DNA from: JABFRZ01 sp036376275
GTDB lineage: Bacteria; Planctomycetota; UBA1135; GCA-002686595
Assembly: GCA_036376275.1 (NCBI GenBank)
Contig: DASVAP010000387.1
Span: 1 to 11,011 of the forward strand
Direction: 5' to 3'
DNA: 11,011 nt
Shown here: in pieces, positions 1 to 7,615 of the stretch
Layout of the letters: every line of letters begins with the position of its first letter
Numbering within the stretch: the stretch's first letter is position 1
Notes under the pieces: model-generated
The model's database searches: none
Told to the model about the DNA's origin: nothing
What the model saw: the letters and a program-made list of their open reading frames with translations, nothing else
Position numbers and translations under genes: made by a program

Positions 1-933
1 CAGCAGCTCCTCGGTCGGCACCTGGGACAGCTCGCGCAGGTGTCGCAGCAGCACCCTCCGCACCTCGTTCATCGCCACCGAGGGCGCGCGGTGGGCCCCG
101 CCCAGCGGCTCGCGGATCACCTCGTCGATCACGCCCAGCTCGGTCAGGTCGCCGGAGGTCAGCTTGAGGGCCTCGGCCGCCTCCGGGGAGCGCTCGCCGT
201 CCTTCCACAGGATCGCGGCGCAGCCTTCGGGGCTGATCACGGAGTAGTAGGCGTGCTCCAGCATCAGCACCCTGTCCCCCACCCCGATTCCGAGCGCCCC
301 GCCCGAGCCGCCCTCGCCGATCACGACCGCGACGATCGGCACCTTCAGGGTCATCATCGCCAGGATGTTCTCGGCGATCGCCATGGCCTGGCCGCGCTCC
401 TCGGCCCCGATGCCCGGATAGGCGCCCGGGGTGTTGATCATGCACACGATCGGCAGGCCGAGCTTCTCGGCCAGCCTCATCTTGCGCAGGGCCTTGCGGT
501 AGCCCTCCGGGTGGGCGCAGCCGAAGTTGCACTCCATGCGCTCCTTGGTCGTGCGCCCCTTGCGGTGCGCGACCAGCAGGAAGCGCCAGTCCTCCATCGT
601 GGCCAGACCCGTGACGATGGCGCGGTCGTCGCCGAAGGCCCGGTCGCCGTGCAGCTCGATGAAGTCGTCCAGGATCTCCAGCTGGTAGTCCGCCACCACC
701 GGGCGCTTGGGGTGGCGCGCCACGTTGACGCGCTCCCAGGCCGAGAGGTCGGAGTAGGTCTTGTGGATCGTCTCGCGCAGGCGCGTCTTCAGGGCCTCGA
801 TCTCGCTCGAGATGTCGAGGCGGGTCGAGAGCGAGAGCGTCTCCAGCTCGGCGATCTGGGCCTCGATCTCCTCGATCGGGCGCTCGAAGGCCATGCCGGG
901 GGTCGTGCCTTCGGTTCGTTGCGTCTCGCTCAC
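1..933 (-). CDS. accA: Acetyl-CoA carboxylase carboxyltransferase subunit alpha (partial, C-terminus off the left edge)
   Basis: AccA is the alpha half of the carboxyltransferase that, with AccD, moves the carboxyl group from carboxybiotin to acetyl-CoA to make malonyl-CoA, the first committed step of cytoplasmic fatty acid synthesis. Reading leftward I see a helical N-terminus (about residues 20-50), a KGRTTKERMECNFGCAHPEGY stretch, NTPGAYPGIGAEERGQA from residue 167, and the glycine-rich GEGGSGGALGIG from residue 206 followed by YYSVISPEGCAAILWKD. These are hallmark AccA blocks of the crotonase-like core. The 311 visible residues end at QVPTEELL, close to the usual ~320-residue length, so only a short tail is missing. 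I chose the GTG at 933 because AGAGGA (941-946) lies 7 nt upstream; an internal ATG at 894 has a poorer site. No accD is in the window. The gene diverges from purL. Confidence 0.97.
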   Translation of the reverse strand, partial: MSETQRTEGTTPGMAFERPIEEIEAQIAELETLSLSTRLDISSEIEALKTRLRETIHKTYSDLSAWERVNVARHPKRPVVADYQLEILDDFIELHGDRAFGDDRAIVTGLATMEDWRFLLVAHRKGRTTKERMECNFGCAHPEGYRKALRKMRLAEKLGLPIVCMINTPGAYPGIGAEERGQAMAIAENILAMMTLKVPIVAVVIGEGGSGGALGIGVGDRVLMLEHAYYSVISPEGCAAILWKDGERSPEAAEALKLTSGDLTELGVIDEVIREPLGGAHRAPSVAMNEVRRVLLRHLRELSQVPTEELL

Positions 934-940
934 GGCGCGT

Positions 941-946
941 TCCTCT
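941..946 (-). promoter_or_regulatory. Ribosome binding site that decides the accA GTG start
   Basis: On the minus strand AGAGGA lies 7 nt upstream of the GTG at 933. This favours the GTG over the in-frame ATG 13 codons downstream. Confidence 0.6.
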
Positions 947-972
947 GGCCCTCGGGGCCGGCGGGGCGCGGC

Positions 973-1002
973 ATCGTGTCCTGTCCCCGCCCGGCTTGGC
1001 AA
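973..1002 (-). promoter_or_regulatory. Possible accA promoter
   Basis: On the minus strand TTGCCA (997-1002) is followed after 18 nt by CACGAT (973-978). These resemble -35 and -10 boxes, but the match is weak (about 4/6 and 3/6). The predicted start would leave a leader of about 30 nt before the GTG at 933. The -35 box lies inside the palindrome at 990-1009. Confidence 0.2.
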
Positions 1003-1027
1003 GCCCGGGCGGCACGCGAAGCCCGGG
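990..1027. promoter_or_regulatory. Palindrome plus repeated AAGCCCGGG motif in the accA/purL divergent region
   Basis: GGCTTG-G-CAAGCC (993-1005) is a perfect 6-bp-arm palindrome. Its right half belongs to AAGCCCGGG (1001-1009), which recurs as a direct repeat at 1019-1027. A near-complementary CCCGGCTT occupies 990-997. This gives three related half-sites starting 11-18 bp apart, placed between two divergent housekeeping genes and overlapping the putative accA -35. It looks like an operator, but the binding protein is unknown and such motifs can arise by chance at this GC content. Confidence 0.3.
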
Positions 1028-1034
1028 AGGGCCG

Positions 1035-1063
1035 TTGGGAGCGCCCCGCGCGCGAGCTACGCT
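1035..1063 (+). promoter_or_regulatory. Probable sigma-70-type promoter of purL
   Basis: TTGGGA (1035-1040) and TACGCT (1058-1063) are separated by exactly 17 nt, giving 4/6 and 3/6 matches to the -35 and -10 consensus. Transcription would start near 1070, leaving a leader of about 25 nt before the ATG at 1095. It also rules out the longer TTG start at 996, which would lie upstream of the promoter. Confidence 0.4.
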
Positions 1064-1094
1064 GGGGCGCCTCCCCGTCCCCCCGCACGACTCC

Positions 1095-4073
1095 ATGCTC
1101 CCCACGGCCGAGGCATCCAAGGACGAGACGCGCTCCCATCATCCCGCCCCGGACGCCTGGCGCGTCGAGGTCTTCCGCCGCGCCGCGGTCGGCGACCCGG
1201 AGGGCGCGGCCCTGGCGGAGGCGATGGCCGAGCTGGGGCTCGCCGCCCCGGCCGAGGTGCGCGTCGCCAAGGGCTACCTGTTCGCGCCGGGCTACGCCCA
1301 GGAGTCGATCGAGGCGATCGCGCGGCGCGTCCTGGCCGACCCGGTCGTGAACGAGGTGCGCGTGCTGGCGCCGCGCGCGGCGCCGCGCCCGGGTCCGTTC
1401 CAGCGCATCCTGGTCATGTCGCGCCCGGGCGTGATGGACCCCGTGGCGCACACGGTCGAGGAGCTGCTCGTGCGCAGCGGCGAGGTCCCGCGCGGGGGCG
1501 CGCCGGCGGTGGCGACCTACCGCGTGGTCGAGCTGCGCGGGCCGCACGGCGCCGCCGAGCTGACCCAGCTCGCCACGCGCCTGCTGGCCAACGAGACGAT
1601 CGAGGTCGTGCGCATCGCGCGCGAGGACCTGCCCTACGGCGAGCGCTTCCCGCAGGCCGCCCGGGGACGCGTGACGGTGCCGCTGCTGGCGCTCGGCGGC
1701 GACGAGCTCGTGGCGCTCTCGCGCACGGGCCAGCTCAGCCTGACGCGCGAGGAGATGCTCGCCATCCAGGCCCACTACCGGAGCCTCGGACGCGAGCCCT
1801 CGGCCTGCGAGCTCGAGACCCTGGCCCAGACCTGGAGCGAGCACTGCAAGCACAAGACGCTGACCGGGCTGGTCGAGTTCACGCCCCCGGACGGCGGCAC
1901 GCCACGCCGCATCGACAACCTGCTGAAGAGCACGATCGCGCGCGCCACCCACGAGCTCGCCCGCCCCTGGTGCGTGAGCGTGTTCGAGGACAACGCCGGC
2001 ATCGTCGCCTTCGACCAGGGCCACGATCTGTGCATCAAGGTCGAGACCCACAACCACCCGAGCGCGATCGATCCCTACGGCGGGGCCGGCACCGGCATCG
2101 GCGGCGTGATCCGCGACGTGCTCGGCGCCGGACGCGGCGCGCGCCCGGTCGCGAACCTGGACGCCTTCTTCGTCGGGCCGCCGGAGCTCCCGAAGGAGCG
2201 CGTCCCGAAGGGCACGATGCACCCGCGCCGCATCCTGCGCGGCGTGGTGGCCGGCGTGCGCGACTACGGCAACCGCATGGGCATCCCCACCGTCGCGGGC
2301 GGGGTCTGGTTCGACGAGGGCTACGTCACCAACCCGCTGGTCTACGCCGGCACGGTCGGGATCCTGCCGCACGCGGCCGCCCACAAGGAGGTGCGCCCGG
2401 GCGACGTGATCGTCTCGGTCGGCGGGCGCACGGGCCGCGACGGCATCCACGGCGCGACCTTCTCCTCGATCGAGCTCTCCGAGGACTCCGAGACGGTCTC
2501 CTCCTCGGCCGTGCAGATCGGCGACCCGATCACGGAGAAGCGCACGCTCGACTGCCTGCTGGCGGCGCGCGACCGCGGGCTCTACCGGGCCGTGACCGAC
2601 TGCGGCGCGGGGGGCTTCTCCTCGGCCGTGGGCGAGATGGGCGAGAAGACCGGCGCCGAGGTCGAGCTCGACGGCGTGCGCCTGAAGTACCCCGGGCTCG
2701 CCTCGCACGAGATCTGGATCAGCGAGGCCCAGGAGCGCATGGTCCTGGCGGTCCCGCCGGAGAAGCTCGACGAGCTGGTGGCGCTGTTCGCGGCCGAGGA
2801 CGTCGAGGCCACCGTGCTCGGGCGCTTCACGGACACGAAGCGCCTGGTGGTCAAGGACCGCGGCGAGGTCGTGGCCGAACTCGACATGCACTTCCTGCAC
2901 AAGGGCACGCCGCGCCCCGTGCGCCAGGCGCGCTGGGAGCGCCCGCGCCTCGCCGATCCGGGCTGCCCCGCGCCGCGCGAGGGCCACGCGCGTGCGCTCC
3001 TCGGGCTGCTGGCCGCGCCCGAGGTGGCCAGCAAGGAGTGGATCGTGCGCCAGTACGACCACGAGGTGCAGGGCAACTCGGTCGTGAAGCCGCTGGTCGG
3101 CGTGCGAGGCGACGCGCCCAGCGACGGGAGCGTGCTGCAGCCCCTGGCGAGCTCGCGCACGGGCTTCGCGCTGGGCCTCGGGGCCAGCACGCGCTTCGGC
3201 GCGCTCGACCCCTACCGCATGGCCCTGGCGGTGATCGACGAGGCCCTGCGCAACGTGGTGGCGGTCGGGGCCGACCCGGCGCGCGTGGCGATCCTCGACA
3301 ACTTCTCGTGGGGCAACTGCAACGAGCCGGACCGCATGGGCGCGCTCGTCCTGGCGGCCGAGGCCTGCTACGACGCGGCCAAGGCCTTCGGGACGCCCTT
3401 CGTGTCCGGCAAGGACAGCCTCAACAACGAGTACCGCGTGGGCGGCGAGACGCTCTCGATCCCGCCCACGCTGCTGGTCACCGCGCTCGGGATCGTGCCG
3501 GACGTGGCGCGCTGCGTGACGATGGACCTCAAGCGCGCCGGCAACCGCCTGTACCTGGTGGGCGAGACGCGCGCGGAGCTGGGCGGCTCGCTCTTCCACC
3601 ACCTGGCCGGCCGCGGCGGCGGAACGGTGCCGGAGGTCGACCTCGCCCGCGCGCCGCGGCTCCTCGCGGCGCTGCACGCCGCCATCGCCGCGCGCGAGGT
3701 GGCGAGCTGCCACGACCTCTCCGAGGGCGGCCTGGCGGTCGCCGCGGCGGAGATGGCGCTCGGCGGCGGCCTCGGGCTCGCCCTCGAGCTCGCCAGGGTG
3801 CCCGTGGCGAGCCTCCCGGAGGGCTGGGACGCGGACGCGGCCCGGCTCTACTCCGAGTCCACCACGCGCTTCCTGGTCGAGGTCGCGCCGGCGCAGGCGC
3901 CGGCCTTCGAGCGGCGCCTCGCGGGCCTGCCCTGCGCCGCGCTCGGCGAGGTCCTCGCCGCGCCGACCCTGCGCGTCGCCGGCGTGTCCGGGAAGCCGCT
4001 CCTCGAGCTGCCGGTCGACGAGCTCGCCCGCGCCTTCCATTCCGCCTTCCACTTCCAGGGAGGAGCCCCGTGA
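1095..4073 (+). CDS. purL: Phosphoribosylformylglycinamidine synthase, PurL with N-terminal PurS-like domains
   Basis: PurL is the ATP-dependent synthetase part of FGAM synthase. With ammonia from PurQ it converts FGAR to FGAM, step 4 of de novo purine synthesis. At 992 residues it is longer than the ~740-residue Bacillus type and shorter than the ~1300-residue E. coli type. Two PurS-like stretches open the protein: residues 22-100 (VGDPEG at 32-37) and 105-180 (GVMDP ending at D115-P116, then LLANETIEV from 163). The catalytic region shows TWSEHCKHKT (W247), KVETHNHPSAI (E317-H321), SGKDSLNNEY (from S771) and HDLSEGG (873-879). No glutaminase domain follows; purQ is the next gene and overlaps it by GTGA. 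I chose the ATG at 1095, where homology begins soon after and a candidate promoter lies just upstream. No Shine-Dalgarno is visible, so the leader may be read unusually. Confidence 0.96.
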   Translation: MLPTAEASKDETRSHHPAPDAWRVEVFRRAAVGDPEGAALAEAMAELGLAAPAEVRVAKGYLFAPGYAQESIEAIARRVLADPVVNEVRVLAPRAAPRPGPFQRILVMSRPGVMDPVAHTVEELLVRSGEVPRGGAPAVATYRVVELRGPHGAAELTQLATRLLANETIEVVRIAREDLPYGERFPQAARGRVTVPLLALGGDELVALSRTGQLSLTREEMLAIQAHYRSLGREPSACELETLAQTWSEHCKHKTLTGLVEFTPPDGGTPRRIDNLLKSTIARATHELARPWCVSVFEDNAGIVAFDQGHDLCIKVETHNHPSAIDPYGGAGTGIGGVIRDVLGAGRGARPVANLDAFFVGPPELPKERVPKGTMHPRRILRGVVAGVRDYGNRMGIPTVAGGVWFDEGYVTNPLVYAGTVGILPHAAAHKEVRPGDVIVSVGGRTGRDGIHGATFSSIELSEDSETVSSSAVQIGDPITEKRTLDCLLAARDRGLYRAVTDCGAGGFSSAVGEMGEKTGAEVELDGVRLKYPGLASHEIWISEAQERMVLAVPPEKLDELVALFAAEDVEATVLGRFTDTKRLVVKDRGEVVAELDMHFLHKGTPRPVRQARWERPRLADPGCPAPREGHARALLGLLAAPEVASKEWIVRQYDHEVQGNSVVKPLVGVRGDAPSDGSVLQPLASSRTGFALGLGASTRFGALDPYRMALAVIDEALRNVVAVGADPARVAILDNFSWGNCNEPDRMGALVLAAEACYDAAKAFGTPFVSGKDSLNNEYRVGGETLSIPPTLLVTALGIVPDVARCVTMDLKRAGNRLYLVGETRAELGGSLFHHLAGRGGGTVPEVDLARAPRLLAALHAAIAAREVASCHDLSEGGLAVAAAEMALGGGLGLALELARVPVASLPEGWDADAARLYSESTTRFLVEVAPAQAPAFERRLAGLPCAALGEVLAAPTLRVAGVSGKPLLELPVDELARAFHSAFHFQGGAP
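4058..4065 (+). promoter_or_regulatory. Ribosome binding site that decides the purQ GTG start
   Basis: GGGAGGAG ends 4 nt before the GTG at 4070, which overlaps the purL stop as GTGA. The ATG at 4079 would be 13 nt away, which is too far, so GTG is preferred. Confidence 0.65.
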
Positions 4074-4891
4074 GTCCCATGCCCCGCACCGACCCCATCG
4101 CCCGCGCCCTGGTCCTGCGCTCGGCCGGCACGAACTGCGACGGCGAGACCGTGCGCGCGCTCGAGCTGGCCGGGGCCGAGACGACGCTCCTGCACCTGAA
4201 CGCCCTGGCGCGCGACCCGGCGCGCCTGGCCGAGCAGGACCTGGTCGTGATCGCCGGCGGCTTCTCCTACGGCGACTACGTGGCCGCCGGGCGCATCTTC
4301 GGCCTGGAGCTCGCCGCGCACCTGCGCGCGCCGCTCGAGCGCTTCGTGGCGGACGGCGGGCACCTCGTCGGCGTCTGCAACGGCTTCCAGATCCTGGTCG
4401 AGCTCGGCCTCTTCCAGCCCGGCCGCCCGCGCACGATCGCCCTGACGGACAACGCCTCCAACCGCTTCGAGTGCCGCTGGATCACGCTGCGCTCCGAGCC
4501 CTGCGCGGCACGCTGGCTCGGCACCGGCGAGCTCATGCCCGTGCCCATCGCGCACGGCGAGGGACGCTTCGTCACCGGCACCCCCGAGGCCCTCGCGGAG
4601 CTCTTCGCGCGCGGCCAGGTGGCCCTGACCTACGTCGATCCGGAGCGCCCGGGCCCGGCCGGAGCGCGCGAGAAGCTGCTCCCCTACCCGTTGAACCCGA
4701 ACGGCTCGATCGCCAACATCGCCGGTATCTGCGATCCGACCGGTCGCGTGCTCGGCCTGATGCCCCACCCGGAACGAAACCTGGCCCCCTGGCACCACCC
4801 GCGCTGGACGCGCCTCGGCGCGCGCGAGGTGGGCGAGGGCCTGGCCTTCTACCGCCGGCTCGTGGCCGCCGCCGCACGCACGCCCGCCTAG
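4070..4891 (+). CDS. purQ: Phosphoribosylformylglycinamidine synthase glutaminase subunit PurQ
   Basis: PurQ is the class I glutamine amidotransferase subunit of FGAM synthase. It hydrolyses glutamine and channels ammonia to PurL. The 273-residue protein starts with the typical ALVLRSAGTNCDGET, has the oxyanion-loop segment IAGGFSYGDYVAAG, the nucleophile elbow VGVCNGFQIL with Cys103, and the C-terminal catalytic pair in MPHPERN (His233 and Glu235), so the triad is complete. It is longer than the ~227-residue Bacillus protein, in keeping with partners of ~1000-residue PurL proteins. The GTG start overlaps the purL stop by 4 bp and is served by GGGAGGAG, so the two are translationally coupled, as expected for subunits made in fixed ratio. 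If the start were instead the ATG at 4079, the protein would be three residues shorter. Confidence 0.96.
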   Translation: MSPMPRTDPIARALVLRSAGTNCDGETVRALELAGAETTLLHLNALARDPARLAEQDLVVIAGGFSYGDYVAAGRIFGLELAAHLRAPLERFVADGGHLVGVCNGFQILVELGLFQPGRPRTIALTDNASNRFECRWITLRSEPCAARWLGTGELMPVPIAHGEGRFVTGTPEALAELFARGQVALTYVDPERPGPAGAREKLLPYPLNPNGSIANIAGICDPTGRVLGLMPHPERNLAPWHHPRWTRLGAREVGEGLAFYRRLVAAAARTPA

Positions 4892-4907
4892 CCCGCCCAA
4901 CCGCGCC

Positions 4908-5348
4908 ATGAACCGACTCCTCCTGCTCCTCGCTCCCCTCCCGCTCCTCTCCGGATGCTTCCTGGTCGCCGCCGGCGCCGCCGGCACGGCCGGCTACGTC
5001 GTCAGCCAGCAGGTCTCGAACCACGTCCACACGGCCCAGGTCTCCTTCGACGTCGACGACGTCTGGCCCTCGGTGAAGGAGACGATGGGCTTCCTGCAGG
5101 AGCCCGGCAGCGAGGCGACCGTGCAGGACTTCCCGCGCGTGGTCAACGGCCGCGTGGACGGCGCCAAGGTGCGCGTCGAGGTCGAGGCGCTCGACCTCGA
5201 CATGACGACCATCCGCGTCACGGCCGACAAGTACATGACCAAGGACAACGCCACGGCCAAGGAGGTCCTGGACCAGCTCCTGCGCCGCCTCGACCGGAGC
5301 ACCCTGGCCCCCGAGACGACCGCGACCCCGGCCTCGGCCGCGAAGTAG
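4908..5348 (+). CDS. Small lipoprotein resembling the DUF3568 family
   Basis: This encodes 146 residues. The N-terminus MNRLLLLLAPLPLLSGC is a lipoprotein signal peptide with lipobox LSGC (Cys17), followed by a small-residue stretch VAAGAAGTAGY. The mature part, with a VSFDVDDVWPSVKETM segment, alternates strand and helix patterns (VDGAKVRVEVEALDLDMTTIRVTAD) and ends in a helix (TAKEVLDQLLRRLD) plus an Ala/Thr-rich tail. This layout recalls DUF3568-type lipoproteins, whose function is not known. The assignment is by pattern memory and tentative. The gene begins 16 nt after purQ with no obvious Shine-Dalgarno, and probably rides on the purLQ transcript. Nothing links it to purine metabolism. 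It likely sits in the outer membrane or periplasm. Confidence 0.85.
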   Translation: MNRLLLLLAPLPLLSGCFLVAAGAAGTAGYVVSQQVSNHVHTAQVSFDVDDVWPSVKETMGFLQEPGSEATVQDFPRVVNGRVDGAKVRVEVEALDLDMTTIRVTADKYMTKDNATAKEVLDQLLRRLDRSTLAPETTATPASAAK

Positions 5349-5375
5349 CGCGCCCCGCGGAGGCTGCGGGCGCGC
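5348..5375. terminator. GC hairpin between convergent genes, possible bidirectional terminator
   Basis: GCGCGCCCCGC (5348-5358) pairs with GCGGGCGCGC (5366-5375) across a 7-nt loop, with one bulged C. It starts on the last base of the lipoprotein stop codon, in the 92-bp gap facing the leftward sulfatase gene. There is no T-tract, so intrinsic termination is uncertain; the rest of the gap is pyrimidine-rich and shows nothing else. Confidence 0.4.
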
Positions 5376-5440
5376 CTCGGCGCTCCCCTCCGCCCCCGCG
5401 CCCGCCGCTTCCCCTTCCGCGCCGCCGCGCGCGGCTCGCC

Positions 5441-7615
5441 TCAGTCCTCCTCCGCCGCTTCCTCCTCGCCCGTGTACCCCAGGCCGCGCAGGGCCTGGAT
5501 CTGCTCGGGCGTGCGCCGCGCCTGGACGCGCTCCACCAGCGGCGTGAGCAGCTCCTCCAGCTCGGCCGCGTGCGCGCGCGCCAGCTCCCGCGCCCAGTCC
5601 GCCTCGCCGTGCACGCTCTCGTGCTCGCCCGGGTCCGCGCCGAGGTCGAAGGCCGCGTGCAGCTTGCCCGCGCGCACCGCCTCCAGGTCCTCGTAGCCGA
5701 TGATCTTGCGCGTGCCGTCGATCACCGCCAGGGTCGAGCCGGGCACGGTGCGCCGCGACTGGAAGGCGTAGAGCGCCCGCTCGGCCGGCGGATCGAGCAG
5801 CGAGGCCCCGCGCCAGTGCGGGCGCGGCGCGAGGCCCGCCAGGCCCGCCAGGGTCGGGGCCACGTCGATCAGCGAGACGCGCCGCGCCTCGCGCCCGGGC
5901 ACGACGCCGGGACCGGCCAGGATCAGCGGCACGGCCAGCTCGGTCTCGTAGACCCAGTTCGTGTGGAACAGGCGCCCGTGCTCGAAGAAGGACTCGCCGT
6001 GGTCGCTGGTGAAGAGCAGGTACCCGCTCGCGAGCACGCCCGCGCGCTCCAGCTCGGCCCGCACGCGCCCGAAGATCGCGTCCAGGTCGGCCGCGCCGGC
6101 GCGGTAGAGGTCGTGCAGGCGGCGCGCCAGCTCGAGCGCCGCCGGATCGGTGGGCGGGCCCTCGTGGCCCAGCGGCAGGAGCCGGGTCGTGTCCGCCAGG
6201 ACCTGCGGATCCAGGAGCGGCTCGCGCTGCAGGTCGTCCCAGCTCCGGTCGAGCTGGAGCCGTCCCGCGAGGCGCGCGCGCGTCTCGGGCCGATGCTGGT
6301 AGGGCGTGTGCGCGGCGTAGGTCTGCACGAACAGGAACACCGGACGCCCGTCGTCGGCCGCCAGGAAGGCGCGCACGCGCTCGGCCGTCCCGGCCTCCTT
6401 GCGCTCGTCGCACAGCGCGAAGCCCTGGTCGAGCCCGTGGGCGGCCGAGACCATCACGCCGTCCGAGAGGAGGCCGCAGCGGTAGCCGCTGGCGCTCAGG
6501 CGCTCGGCCAGGGTCTCGACCGCCTCGGGCAGCGGGTTGTGGTAGTCGACCTGCCCGTTCTGGTGCGGGTAGACGCCGGAGAAGATCGAGGAGTGCGCGG
6601 GCAGGGTGTGCGTGCTGACCGACCAGGCGTGCTCGTAGACGCGCGCGGCGCGCGCGAAGGCGTCGATCTCGGGCGTGAGCTCGAGCGTGCTGCCGTAGGC
6701 CGCCAGGTTGTCGGCCCGGAAGGTGTCCGCCAGGAACACGACCAGGTCCGGACGCGTCGCGTGGGGCCGCGCCCCGGGACGCCCCGTCGCGGCCGGACCG
6801 ATGACCGGGGCCAGGAAGGACGACAGCGCCAGCGGGCCCTCGACCTCGAGCTCGAGGCGCGCGCGCTTCACGCCGCCGCGCGGCAGCTCGAGCGAGTGCC
6901 ACGTCAGCGACTCGCCCAGGGGCCCCGGCTCCACGGTCTGTTCGAAGAGCAGCGCGCCGTCGAGCCGCAGGCGGAAGGTGCGCGGCGCCGTGCGCTCCTC
7001 GTTGCGCCCGAGCAGGGGCTCGAGCGCCGTCGCGAAGGTCAGGCGCGCGCCGGGGGGCAGCTCGAGCGCCAGCGTGCGCGGCGCTCCGCTGGGCACGAAG
7101 AAGCCGGAGCCCGACAGGCGCCGCCCGCGCAGGCGCGTGACGCCCGCCTCGCGGCGCTCGAAGACGACGCAGGCCCACAGCTCGGCCGTGCGCGGTGCCG
7201 GCGCGCCCTCGGCCAGGGCCAGCGCGAGGCGCAGGGCGCGCGGGGCGCAGCTCGTGAAGCGGCCCGGCTCGCGACCCAGGCGCTCGGCGTCGGGCTCGAA
7301 GACCAGCTCGGTCCCGTCCGCCAGCAGCCGGTAGGGGCTGCCCTCGCCGGGCGGATGGCCGACGGCGAACACCGGCATCTCGGCCGAGTAGCGCCCGGGC
7401 CCGTCGGCGCGCCAGGCGTCCTCGGGCAGCGTCGCCACCAGCCAGGCGATGCCCTCCTCCTCGACCAGGCGCAGCCCCGGCCCGAGCGGCCCGAGCGGCA
7501 GCGTCGCGGGCGCCTCGATCGCCGCCAGGTCGAGCCAGCGCGGCGCCGGCGGCCCGCCGCAGGCGGCGAGGCCGAGCAGGAGGGCCGCGCCGGCGCGGAG
7601 CCCGAGGTGCCTCAC
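5441..7615 (-). CDS. Sulfatase-fold (alkaline phosphatase superfamily) lipoprotein with Thr at the nucleophile position
   Basis: This encodes 724 residues. The N-terminus MRHLGLRAGAALLLGLAAC is a lipoprotein signal with lipobox LAAC (Cys19). Residues ~25-285 form a region I do not recognise, with beta-rich segments (RTFRLRLDGALLFEQTVEPG, RARLELEVEG). The catalytic domain starts at ~290: DLVVFLADTFRADNLAAYG (metal-site Asp297), THTLPAHSSIFSG with Thr337 where sulfatases carry the Cys or Ser converted to formylglycine, YAAHTPY (His436), and TSDHGESFFEHG (Asp538, His539). The tail IQALRGLGYTGEEE is typical of sulfatase C-termini. The other metal ligands look intact, so the protein may be an active hydrolase or transferase using Thr, as phosphoethanolamine transferases do. 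The substrate cannot be read from the sequence. The GTG start overlaps the fur stop (GTGA), implying coupled translation. It is probably periplasmic or outer-membrane anchored. Confidence 0.92.
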   Translation of the reverse strand: MRHLGLRAGAALLLGLAACGGPPAPRWLDLAAIEAPATLPLGPLGPGLRLVEEEGIAWLVATLPEDAWRADGPGRYSAEMPVFAVGHPPGEGSPYRLLADGTELVFEPDAERLGREPGRFTSCAPRALRLALALAEGAPAPRTAELWACVVFERREAGVTRLRGRRLSGSGFFVPSGAPRTLALELPPGARLTFATALEPLLGRNEERTAPRTFRLRLDGALLFEQTVEPGPLGESLTWHSLELPRGGVKRARLELEVEGPLALSSFLAPVIGPAATGRPGARPHATRPDLVVFLADTFRADNLAAYGSTLELTPEIDAFARAARVYEHAWSVSTHTLPAHSSIFSGVYPHQNGQVDYHNPLPEAVETLAERLSASGYRCGLLSDGVMVSAAHGLDQGFALCDERKEAGTAERVRAFLAADDGRPVFLFVQTYAAHTPYQHRPETRARLAGRLQLDRSWDDLQREPLLDPQVLADTTRLLPLGHEGPPTDPAALELARRLHDLYRAGAADLDAIFGRVRAELERAGVLASGYLLFTSDHGESFFEHGRLFHTNWVYETELAVPLILAGPGVVPGREARRVSLIDVAPTLAGLAGLAPRPHWRGASLLDPPAERALYAFQSRRTVPGSTLAVIDGTRKIIGYEDLEAVRAGKLHAAFDLGADPGEHESVHGEADWARELARAHAAELEELLTPLVERVQARRTPEQIQALRGLGYTGEEEAAEED

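Noticed and set aside
996..1094. TTG start at 996 extending purL by 33 residues
   Set aside because: The extension is low-complexity, unlike the family, and would lie upstream of the candidate promoter at 1035-1063.
930..4052. A 1040-residue open frame antisense to purL
   Set aside because: It is the Arg/His/Ala-rich mirror of a strongly conserved purL and shows no recognisable domain.
761..4070. The 1376-residue plus-strand frame that ends in purQ
   Set aside because: Everything before purQ overlaps accA antisense and purL out of frame with Arg/Gly/Pro-rich composition. Only the purQ part is real.
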